From Saccharomycopsis fibuligera x Saccharomycopsis cf. fibuligera (lineage: Eukaryota; Ascomycota; Saccharomycetes; Ascoideales; Saccharomycopsidaceae), in contig CP012810.1 of assembly GCA_001936135.1 (NCBI GenBank), positions 2,480,001 to 2,544,000 on the forward strand: a stretch of DNA of 64,000 nucleotides. Reading direction: 5' to 3'. Positions 29,172 to 37,373 of the stretch are shown piece after piece. Below the pieces are notes generated by a model. It was not told the origin of the DNA. It saw only the letters and a program-made list of their open reading frames with translations, and searched no databases. Each line of letters starts with the position of its first letter. The first letter of the stretch is position 1. The position numbers and the translations under genes were made by a program.

Positions 29172-31369
29172 GTGTTATTTTTTGGTAGGTGGGAATATAT
29201 GAAGGATGTGGTAGTAACCGAAATGCGATGGGGGCAATACGAACAAAAAACACTGAAATTTGATCTGCAAAGAACTTTAAAGGAAACTGAGCAGTAGAAG
29301 TGATATACGCAGTGGTTTTTAGCTTGGTGATGCTGTGTAGTGTGGTGGAAGAGCAAGCTGGCGGAGTGTGATTGTGTGTATCGATTAAGTGGATGGACTC
29401 AAGTGAACCGAGCTGAATCGACTTTGCTGCGCTGGAGACAGCGATGTCACTCCGTTTATATAACCGCTGCTCCACCGCCGCCTGCACCAGGGTCACCCGC
29501 CTTGGAAACACTACCAGAGGCAAGGCGAGTGCCGCCAACGCAGTTCTCTGCCATGGCGCTGGAACTACCGCCGCTGGGAATGCTATTGTCGTCTCTTGAT
29601 ACTCTGGGGCTCCTCCACGGATAAGCCAGTCTTTTGGAATTCGCCGCTTGTTGATGCTCTACAAAAGTGATACAATCATTGCTCAGTATTTTCTAAATAC
29701 TCAATGAGAATACTCACTAAGGATACTCTATGAAAATACTTGGCCATCTGGCTTCTATTCTTAGAAGCACTACGCAGCTCAACACAGCTCAGCTATTGTC
29801 ACCCTTCTATATATACACACAATGCTGTGTGCCATATATTTGCCCGAAGGAATGAGCCGTAACTGTGTTTTCACAAAGAGCTGGTTTTCTCAACTGGATG
29901 TGAGCCAAGTAGCGAGAATGGGCTTGCATTTCGTATGTTGTCCGGGCTTAAGGTGTGTGACTGTCCCTCATTCTCCCAGTCAAAACTGCTCTCTCTATCC
30001 GTAATCACTATAGTACTCTCATTAATATCATCAACATAAAACACACAGTCGTAAGGTGTAATCAGTACTCACATCAGTTACACTCTGACGGTAGCTATAG
30101 CTTTGCATGCTATCGTATTATTGGTCTTGGTGTATTCCTATAGGGTTGTCGCCTATTAGGATGTTGAGTTACCATCGGTTATGCGCCTACCGTAGATTGC
30201 GTGTGTTTTATGTATATGCAAGTTCCCAACATCTGGACAACAGCAATATCAAGGAAACTTATATAGGCCTAAGATTATTGCTAGGGCTCAGTTAATAAAG
30301 AAGTATCTTCCATTGGTAATCCCGGTTTTCAGTAAACTGTCGACTTTCACGGAGTCGTATATTTTTTATGAAGAAAAAAACGTTGGAGTATGGATAGGCT
30401 TTGATGGTATTGACTTACTGCAAGAAAGCTACTTTTTTATTACGCTACTCAAAATAACATAATATATTATTAAAACTATTTTTTGCTCGGGTAAAATTGT
30501 TGGTTAATCAAGAAATTCTTTATAAACTCAAATTTACATAATTATTACATATTTTGAAACCATTCATTGTTAATGATATTCAGAATAAATACTACCACAA
30601 TATCCAGACAGATAAAACTGTAGCTGAGGCTTTCGTAATTGAAAAGAAAAAAAAACACACATTATACACCAGAACATACACGAGACCTTGTCTGACGGAT
30701 AGATAGCATATACGTACAGCACTATGTTGTCTAAGAATTATTATTTACATCAATAAGCCCTTACATTTGAACCGATTTTTGTTACAACAACCAAATACGG
30801 TTATTCTCCGTATATCTTTTCCTCGTATTAATATTTTGAGGACTATTACCATGCACAATGATTGTGGTTTACCAACAGAAGCTTCTCGGCTGACACTTAC
30901 CATTACCAAGAGATTATGATCCTGATCAATCCCAAAGCGGCAACATGGCGGAAGGAACTATATACTAGCGTTTGCTTTTGCCACAATACGAATAGCACTT
31001 ACGGAGAAAAAACTTCAAAAGACTGCTGCTTCCTATTCGGCTTTCTATTGACAGCAGCAGCAGCAGCAGCAGCAGCTAAAGACTTTTAAATATCGATCAG
31101 TAGAGCTGAAACACTGTCAATCTTGCACTTGACATATACGAATACTATGGGGTCTCAAGGGGTACCCGGATATATGTGAAGATTACTCACCCGGGTAATA
31201 TACAAATTTCAGTTTTTTTCTCTTCTCTTTTCTGGCGGATCGCATAAAATTTTTTTTTTAACGATAATGAACAAAAAAGTAAAAAATTGAAGCATTACAA
31301 GAATTGATTAAATATAATAACAATCAGCAAAGCCTATAGCCAAATACCATAACAAGAACAACAATAACA
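29172..31369. other. 2.2-kb gene-free region between divergent ERV29 and ZUO1
   Basis: This is the longest divergent spacer in the window. It includes a GC-richer stretch near 29430-29640 (ERV29 promoter side), a 10-bp palindrome AGCTATAGCT at 30093-30102, and the telomere-repeat-like segment at 30156-30181, annotated separately. It also has a CAG-type trinucleotide run at about 31047-31075 and palindromes GGGTACCC and ACCCGGGT near 31161-31195 (ZUO1 promoter side). Open frames here begin at TTG or lack family features. Its size and the 30156 segment make it the best place in the window to look for a long ncRNA. Confidence 0.45.
30156..30181 (-). ncRNA. Candidate telomerase-RNA template segment (speculative)
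   Basis: Plus-strand bases 30156-30164 read TTAGGATGT. Exactly 23 nt after that TTA begins, TTA recurs preceded by GG (GGTTA at 30177-30181). The segment therefore equals one 23-nt unit of the form GGTTAGGATGT plus 12 variable bases, with a 3-nt overlap. Candida-clade telomeres use units of about 23 nt with a GGATGT core; from memory, GGTTAGGATGT is the core in the C. parapsilosis group. A telomerase RNA transcribed from the minus strand would present this as the C-rich template (...ACATCCTAA). The coordinates cover only the possible template, not the RNA ends. I found no clear Sm site or 3'-end splice signal to support the gene. Confidence 0.22.
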
Positions 31370-32653
31370 ATGTCTTCAATTACCTTGCCATCAGCAAATG
31401 GCGCCACCACCGGTGTTAGCAGTAAATTTGCCGAACCAGTCCGTCGTCCAGTGGAACCAGTGGGTCGTTACTTTTTAGCCCATGCCGCCAGAACCATTAG
31501 AGGTCACACTTGGTCTGAATATGAAAAATTGGAAGCCGAGAAAAACACCAAAGTTGTTGATGAAAGTGATGAAAATGGATTAGATCTTGATGAAGAGCAA
31601 TCTCCAGAATTGTTGAGTCATGATCCAAGAGAATGGAAAACTGCTGATTTGTATGCTGCTTTAGGTTTGTCCAAGTATCGTTACAGAGCCAGTACTGCTG
31701 ACATTAGAACCGCTCATAGAGCAGCAGTGTTGAAACATCATCCTGATAAGAAGGCCGAAAAAGGTGACTTGGATCAAGACGGTTTCTTCAAGATTATTCA
31801 AAAAGCTTACGAGACTTTGATGGACCCAATTCAAAGAAAAAGATACGATTCCGTTGATGAAAACGCTAATGTTGCTGCTCCAGTGCCAAAGACCGACTAC
31901 GATTTCTTTGAAGCTTGGGGTCCAGTGTTTGCATCTGAAGCTAGATTTTCTAAAAAGCAGCCAGTGCCACTTTTGGGTGACATGAACACTTCTAAGCCTG
32001 AAGTTGAAAGTTTTTACAACTTTTGGTATAAGTTTGACTCTTGGAGAACTTTTGAATTTGCTGATGAAGATGTTCCAGATGATTCCTCCAACAGAGACCA
32101 CAAACGTTACATAGAAAGAAAAAACAAGGCTGCTAGAGATAAGAAGAAGACTGACGACAACAAAAGATTGTTGAAATTGGTTGATCGTGCCATTAATGAA
32201 GATCCAAGAATTAAATTATTCAAACAAAAGGAAAAAGAAGAAAAAGCCAGAAAGAAGTGGGAAAGAGAAGCTGGTTCCAGAAAAGCTGCTGAAGAAGCTA
32301 AGGCTAAAGCTGAGGCTGAAGCCAAGGCTAAGGCTGAAGCTGATGCTCTTGCTAAAAACGAAAAAGAAAACAAAAAGAAGGCCAAGGAAGCCGCCAAGAG
32401 TGCTAAGAAGAAGAACAAGAGATCTATTAGAAACGCTCCAAAAGAAGCTAACTATTTCGGCGATGACAGTAAAGCTGATGCTATTGAATCTGACGTTAGT
32501 TTGTTGGTGGAATCTTTTGACGATTTGACTTTGGGTGAAGTTGCAAAGAACATTGCTAGTGGTGATGCTAAGGAAGTGCTCGCTAAGGTTGCTAAGGACT
32601 TGGTTAGTGAAGGTAAAGTTGCTGCTTCTTCCCTTAAATACTTTAGTGCTTAA
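31370..32653 (+). CDS. ZUO1: Zuotin, ribosome-associated J-domain co-chaperone
   Basis: Zuo1 and Ssz1 form RAC, which stimulates the Hsp70 Ssb at the ribosome exit tunnel. The protein is 427 aa (yeast 433). The J domain lies at about residues 90-165 with the catalytic HPD in LKHHPDKKAEKGD, after DLYAALGLSKYRYRA. The zuotin homology domain follows (YDFFEAWGPVFASEARFSKK and FYNFWYKFDSWRTFEFADED). A long charged Lys/Glu/Ala helix binds rRNA (about 250-355, with KAKAEAEAKAKAEAD repeats), and a C-terminal four-helix bundle completes the fold (LVESFDDLTLGEVAKNIASG and on). The start is the first ATG, after an AT-rich leader. Confidence 0.97.
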   Translation: MSSITLPSANGATTGVSSKFAEPVRRPVEPVGRYFLAHAARTIRGHTWSEYEKLEAEKNTKVVDESDENGLDLDEEQSPELLSHDPREWKTADLYAALGLSKYRYRASTADIRTAHRAAVLKHHPDKKAEKGDLDQDGFFKIIQKAYETLMDPIQRKRYDSVDENANVAAPVPKTDYDFFEAWGPVFASEARFSKKQPVPLLGDMNTSKPEVESFYNFWYKFDSWRTFEFADEDVPDDSSNRDHKRYIERKNKAARDKKKTDDNKRLLKLVDRAINEDPRIKLFKQKEKEEKARKKWEREAGSRKAAEEAKAKAEAEAKAKAEADALAKNEKENKKKAKEAAKSAKKKNKRSIRNAPKEANYFGDDSKADAIESDVSLLVESFDDLTLGEVAKNIASGDAKEVLAKVAKDLVSEGKVAASSLKYFSA

Positions 32654-33352
32654 ACTTGTTGTTCTTACACATGTTTTAATATAATTGGTCATATTTTTTT
32701 TATTATTAACTTATTTTCTCTTCATTTTTTATACATTTTTCTTGAAATAAAATTTTCATGTATTAATATTCGACGGCTGTATGGCTTTTGTATTGCTACT
32801 TTTTGTATCTTTTCGTATCTTCTTGTATCTTTTTAAACAATAGGGACCGCAAATTGCAAAATTGCAAAAACGGGAACAGCGTCAATATACAACAGACAAA
32901 AAACCAATTCAATCATTACAATTCTGCTATTTGTCAAATTTCCTTGATACATATACAATTTCCACTTTTAATATTTAAAAAATACTCAATTGTCTGCTAA
33001 GTCATCGCAATGAGCTTGCACCCATCTGCGTATTATGTATTATGCTTGCGACGCATGACAGATTGTGTCAAATTGAAGTTTTTGAAATCGGCCCATCTCG
33101 GGTTATGCAGCCCGTGCGCAACGTTAAGACAAATGTAAATCCATCGATCGCTGGAAGGTCAATGGTGATGATGATGGCTTTTGAAACGGTACAATACAGG
33201 AGACTTAACTGCTATTATAATCCTTGCGCCGAAATAATCGCTTAAGGAAGGAAATTTCCATTACAATTACAATACGTTACTCCAATTCTTTACTTTATAA
33301 ACGAGCTAACTTCTGTTTTATAAATTATCCGCCACTTTTTACTTTTAAACAA

Positions 33353-33390
<38 letters not shown>

Positions 33391-33440
33391 ACACAAAGTC
33401 AGTCAATTATAGAAGTGTTATAAATCCCTTAAATTTAAAA
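32654..33440. other. Gap between ZUO1 and GLC8
   Basis: This 787-bp region holds the GLC8 promoter. Its main feature is a CA dinucleotide run at about 33353-33395, which ends 45 nt before the GLC8 ATG and may lie in the 5' UTR. No gene seen. Confidence 0.5.
33353..33395. repeat. (CA)n microsatellite before GLC8
   Basis: An almost pure ACACAC run of about 43 bp, with one CATACAC interruption, lies immediately upstream of the GLC8 start. It is likely length-variable between isolates. Confidence 0.9.
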
Positions 33441-34139
33441 ATGTCAGATAATAGCAGTGACCTGCAACCGAAGGGAATTTTGAGAAACGCACAAACTCAC
33501 GACTATGCATCGTCATTACAATCAAATTATGACCGGAAATTAGTCTTGGAAAACACCAAAAAAAATGCTGAGTTATTCAAGCAGGGACAAACTGAAGGAG
33601 ATAAAATTAGACAACAAATTGCAAAAAAGAAGAAACTTTCCGATGATAATGTTCAATTCAACAAGGAAAATTTGGCTGAAAATGATAAATTGAAAGCATC
33701 GATGACTTTTACTAAGATTGATGAGCCAAAAACTCCGTATCAGGGTCCAATAAATGAGGAAAACGATTATTATAGACTGGATAATGAAGAAGAGATACCG
33801 GATTTTACTCTTGGTGAAGGAGAAGATGATAATGACGAAGATGATAACGGCGAACATGCTCATGCTGGGCTTGAGTCCTTGCATGGCAGTAAGATCATCC
33901 CTGCTGATGAAGTGGCTAAGGCCAAGAGAGAAAAAGGTGAAAAAGAGAATTCAAAAGTGCTTGAAGCTGAAAAGAAAGAAGCAGAAGAACAAGAAGAACA
34001 AGAAGAGAACTTAACTCCGGAACAACTCAAACATAAAAAATTTGAAGAAATGAGAAAGAAACATTATCATAATGAAGTTGTACAACCATTGAAGGCACAG
34101 AAGATTTTAGATGCTGAAGAGGATGAAGATGAGGAATGA
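33441..34139 (+). CDS. GLC8: Glc8, PP1 regulator (inhibitor-2 family)
   Basis: Glc8 modulates the protein phosphatase 1 catalytic subunit Glc7. The protein is 232 aa (yeast 229). The PP1-binding KGILRN motif is at about residues 12-17 (usual form KGILKN). The GSK3/Pho85 phosphorylation site block DEPKTPYQGPI (about 94-104) contains the TP threonine, and the second PP1 contact HKKFEEMRKKHYHNEV (about 196-211) is intact. The remainder is acidic and disordered, as in all inhibitor-2 proteins. The codon at 33471-33473 is CTG, so it would be Ser under the CUG-Ser code. It converges on BRL1. Confidence 0.93.
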   Translation: MSDNSSDLQPKGILRNAQTHDYASSLQSNYDRKLVLENTKKNAELFKQGQTEGDKIRQQIAKKKKLSDDNVQFNKENLAENDKLKASMTFTKIDEPKTPYQGPINEENDYYRLDNEEEIPDFTLGEGEDDNDEDDNGEHAHAGLESLHGSKIIPADEVAKAKREKGEKENSKVLEAEKKEAEEQEEQEENLTPEQLKHKKFEEMRKKHYHNEVVQPLKAQKILDAEEDEDEE

Positions 34140-34458
34140 TAGGGCACTTAGCGCTTTACCCGAGAAGGCCTTTTTTCTTTTTGTCGCACTAGCACTCTCT
34201 ACAAGTTAGGCTTTAATATATATATATATATATATATATTTGCAATAGTTACGACTTAACGGTTTTCCGTCTATTTCTGCACCGTTCTTTTTTTTTAAAA
34301 AAAATTTTTTTTTTCCTTCTGTCTTATCGTATTTTATTTTATTTCATTTATGATTGTTCTCTATATGCTATAATACATAATAATAGTAATAAAAAACTCA
34401 ATAACTAAGATATACACTTTGGATCCTTTTAACCTCTTACTGACCTTTTCAAAAATCC
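34140..34458. other. Convergent gap between GLC8 and BRL1
   Basis: This 319-bp, strongly AT-rich region includes an (AT)12 run at about 34216-34239 and opposing A and T tracts near 34290-34315. It suits 3'-end formation for both genes. Confidence 0.6.
34216..34239. repeat. (AT)n microsatellite
   Basis: An uninterrupted AT dinucleotide run of about 24 bp lies in the GLC8-BRL1 convergent spacer. It is self-complementary and could extrude as a hairpin. Confidence 0.9.
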
Positions 34459-36099
34459 TCATTGATCCTTCTTTAGCACAAGTTGCTTTTCCTGAGAATC
34501 CTGACTATAATACGATTTTGCCCGAATAAATCCAAACACAAAATTGGATCCAAACACCCAAACGCAAAGAATCACCAAGAATACAACAAACGCTTTCAAA
34601 CCAATTGGCTCTACTAAGCTATTTACAATGATACCCAATGCTTCAGCCCCAACGCTCGCATGATATGTATTTGTTGATGGACTTTTATTCATACATTTTT
34701 CCCACTCAAAACACTGCCTTTCTAAAGCTGGGGCCATATTATCAGGATCGCAATTGTTTTTCCGATAATTGTTGGCGCAAATTGCTGCTTCCATCATTAC
34801 TTCTGCTGACTTTTCATGAAGTTTTGTCGTTATATCAGACCTAATGGATCGAAGGGTTGAAAACCCAATATATAATACAGCTCCCATAGTAGCCACGTTG
34901 AAAAATAATTGTAAGTAGGAGGATATGAGATATGGTGCTGGTGCTCTGTGTAAGTTATCTCTTGACCACGGCGAGGGAAGATCATCATGGTTATTTTGGT
35001 AATTTTTGTCTTGTAGATTGAAACTTGGGTTAAAATCGTTTGTATGACTGTCTTGATTAGAAGCAAATGGATTATTGCGGTTGTCGTGATAGTGGTAATG
35101 ATTGTGCATTTGTAGTTGAATTGGTTTGTCGCCCCATGTAGTATTGTTGATCGTGTCAAAGACTAATTTTTCTTTCAGAGAGTTCCTATATCTAAGCGGA
35201 ACGCTACCTTGAATTACTGAGCCAGTACGGTCCCCATTATCTGTGTCTTGGGTGAGCTCTTGAGGAGGCTCGCTTTTGTTTCCTTTTTGATTTGGGTTAT
35301 TTTCATAATCGCTAGTCTCATCTATTAAATGTGTTTGCATTTCATTACCATTGGGACTGATTGTCAGCCTCAAAGGAGTGTTTTTGAAACTATGACTTCG
35401 TGATTGTCCTAAAGATTCGCCTGATCTTTGGTTTTTGTGTTTATATATAGGATCATAGTCCATAATTGAAGAAACAGTCTCATGTGGGGTATCAATATTT
35501 TCAAGTCCTCCGTGATCGTGAGCACCAACAAGCGTCTCCAAGTTTTCTAATCTCTTTAACAACGTATGCTTTGCTAGACCTGCTCCTAACTGAGTAGGGG
35601 AGAACACCGCCTGTCCAGCATTTGAGATGCTAGTGAAAAGATTATCAAGGGTAGAACTACTAGTGTTAAAATTGCTATTGTTGATATGCTGCTCGTACTG
35701 ATGTTGATTTGTTGATCCCTCCTCTATATTGCCACAATACGTCTCATCGTCTATTTCCATAGGAATCAGCTGATACTGTTCTTCTTCTCCATATGTATCA
35801 TTATCGATATTATTATTCCATATATCGTCATTATTCTCTACCTCTATCGTCTCTAATGATCCTTCTTCGTAGCCTCCAGTGGGCTCTGATATGTCAAGGG
35901 TGGCTATCGGAACAGACGCCACTTCTGGGTCGTTATTCTCATTCAACGACAAGTGGAGAAAATCACCAGTTTCCATAGCAAATACTGGGAAATTACTAGG
36001 TGAATGTCTGCTGTCTTTTGGGGCGCTAAAGTAATCATCACTATGGCTATTATCTTCATCACTATAACACATACCACAATAATAAAAAATGCAGTGCAT
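34459..36099 (-). CDS. BRL1: Brl1, nuclear-envelope protein for nuclear pore assembly (Brr6/Brl1 family)
   Basis: Brl1 and Brr6 are paralogous nuclear-envelope proteins needed for nuclear pore complex assembly and membrane fusion. The frame opens at a TTG; the first ATG, at 36099, gives 546 aa (yeast Brl1 471). The first 380 residues are acidic, Asn/Ser-rich and disordered. The family domain is C-terminal: a TM segment (SYLQLFFNVATMGAVLYIGF), a lumenal region with four Cys (CANNYRKNNC and CFEWEKC, the family's disulfide-bonded motif), and a second TM (LKAFVVFLVILCVWVFGSNF). Length favours Brl1 over the much shorter Brr6. The start is uncertain: the first residues (MHCIFYYCGMCYS) are odd, further Met codons follow, and a GTATGT donor-like sequence lies at 36074-36069. 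Confidence 0.88.
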   Translation of the reverse strand: MHCIFYYCGMCYSDEDNSHSDDYFSAPKDSRHSPSNFPVFAMETGDFLHLSLNENNDPEVASVPIATLDISEPTGGYEEGSLETIEVENNDDIWNNNIDNDTYGEEEQYQLIPMEIDDETYCGNIEEGSTNQHQYEQHINNSNFNTSSSTLDNLFTSISNAGQAVFSPTQLGAGLAKHTLLKRLENLETLVGAHDHGGLENIDTPHETVSSIMDYDPIYKHKNQRSGESLGQSRSHSFKNTPLRLTISPNGNEMQTHLIDETSDYENNPNQKGNKSEPPQELTQDTDNGDRTGSVIQGSVPLRYRNSLKEKLVFDTINNTTWGDKPIQLQMHNHYHYHDNRNNPFASNQDSHTNDFNPSFNLQDKNYQNNHDDLPSPWSRDNLHRAPAPYLISSYLQLFFNVATMGAVLYIGFSTLRSIRSDITTKLHEKSAEVMMEAAICANNYRKNNCDPDNMAPALERQCFEWEKCMNKSPSTNTYHASVGAEALGIIVNSLVEPIGLKAFVVFLVILCVWVFGSNFVFGFIRAKSYYSQDSQEKQLVLKKDQ

Positions 36100-36354
36100 C
36101 GCTTTTGGTAACAAATCAAGTCACGCATCGAACCATGTGACCTCAAGATGACCTGTGCCTCAATATTGTTTTTCCCTTGTTTTGCCGCTACTTTTTCCCA
36201 TCATATATGTATAGAAGAAAGGAAGCTCTTCCAAAGGACATCACATAGTTGGATATTTTCTTATGAGTGGCCATTAATGCATCATAAACTTATTATTCCA
36301 TCTGTCTTTTTTTTCTGTAACCAAAAACTTTAAATAACAACACTATCATCAATT

Positions 36355-36849
36355 ATGTCTACTAAGAAAATCATTTTGATTACTTCTGACAAACAAAGAT
36401 TCCCAGTTGAATTGGCAGTTGCTGAGAAATCCGTGTTAATCAAGAACTTGATTAAGGATCTTGGTGATGACGATGACGATGAAGAAATGGAAATCCCGAC
36501 TCCTAATGTCAGAGCCGCCGTTATGTCCAAGGTGTTAGAATGGGCTGAACATCACAAAGATGACCGTTTCCCAGACGTTGATGATGAGGACATTAGAAAA
36601 TCCACCCCTGTTGATGAATGGGACAAATCATTTTTGGAAGTTGACCAAGAAATGTTGTACGAAATCATATTAGCTGCTAACTATTTGAATATTAGACCAT
36701 TGTTGGACGCTGGTTGTAAAGTTGTTGCTGAAATGATCAGAGGCAAATCCCCAGAAGAAATCAGAAAGGTTTTTAACATTCACAACGACTTCACGCCTGA
36801 AGAAGAGGCTGCCATTAAGAGAGAAAATGAATGGGCGGAAGATCGTTAA
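36355..36849 (+). CDS. SKP1: Skp1, SCF ubiquitin-ligase and kinetochore adaptor
   Basis: Skp1 links cullin Cdc53 to F-box proteins in SCF ligases and is part of the CBF3 kinetochore complex in S. cerevisiae. The protein is 164 aa. The N-terminal BTB/POZ-like fold begins [20 protein letters not shown]. An acidic loop ([17 protein letters not shown]) is much shorter than in the 194-aa yeast protein. The C-terminal F-box-binding helices are intact: [40 protein letters not shown] and the terminal [16 protein letters not shown]. Its promoter is shared with BRL1 in a 255-bp divergent spacer. Confidence 0.97.
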   Translation: MSTKKIILITSDKQRFPVELAVAEKSVLIKNLIKDLGDDDDDEEMEIPTPNVRAAVMSKVLEWAEHHKDDRFPDVDDEDIRKSTPVDEWDKSFLEVDQEMLYEIILAANYLNIRPLLDAGCKVVAEMIRGKSPEEIRKVFNIHNDFTPEEEAAIKRENEWAEDR

Positions 36850-37373
36850 TATTTGTTGAATGTCTTGTATACTTTTTGTTTTTTGTTTATTTGCTTTATT
36901 TCCACGTTTGTTTATCTTACATCACAGTGTATATAATGGTTTATACTGCTTACTTTTACAAAACAATTTAAACCAGGGAGTTTCTCTACTAATCTTGTTA
37001 TCTACACAAGATGATTAATTCAAAAACGAGCTTCTGTAGATGAATTGACCAAATTACACACTTTTGGTAGTATACCGCCAAAGTGTACCCAGCAGCACTG
37101 GAAGCCCGAGCCTTGCCATTTGCCGCTTACAGGCCCCAGGAGGAGAGGGAAAAATATTAATACACACAGCAAACGCATGTGGCATTTCACATGACAGTGC
37201 TCATCGCTTTTTCCCCGTACGTTAACTGATATACCTTGCATTTTAAACAAGTGTTTAACTCAGTTTCTTCACTTGAGGTCCCACAAAACCTCCATAACCA
37301 CAAGATGATCAATGGTGCCTAAACATTGACCAATATTTCACTTCTGGGATCTTTCTGCTATTGCTTCGTCGAT
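36850..37373. other. Gap between SKP1 and the TGL-like gene
   Basis: This 524-bp region holds the SKP1 3' end and the TGL-like promoter. The TGL frame stays open about 48 nt upstream from a TTG, but the ATG at 37374 is the preferred start. No other gene seen. Confidence 0.5.

Noticed and set aside
29340-30295. Several 60-95-codon frames between ERV29 and ZUO1
   Set aside because: They lack homology signals, and several overlap one another on opposite strands or lie in the ERV29 promoter.
30888-30915. U1 snRNA-like ACTTACC near 30890
   Set aside because: The seven-base match lacks the canonical AUACUUACCU 5' end and a convincing stem-loop I or Sm site. Another ACTTACC occurs near 39714 by chance.
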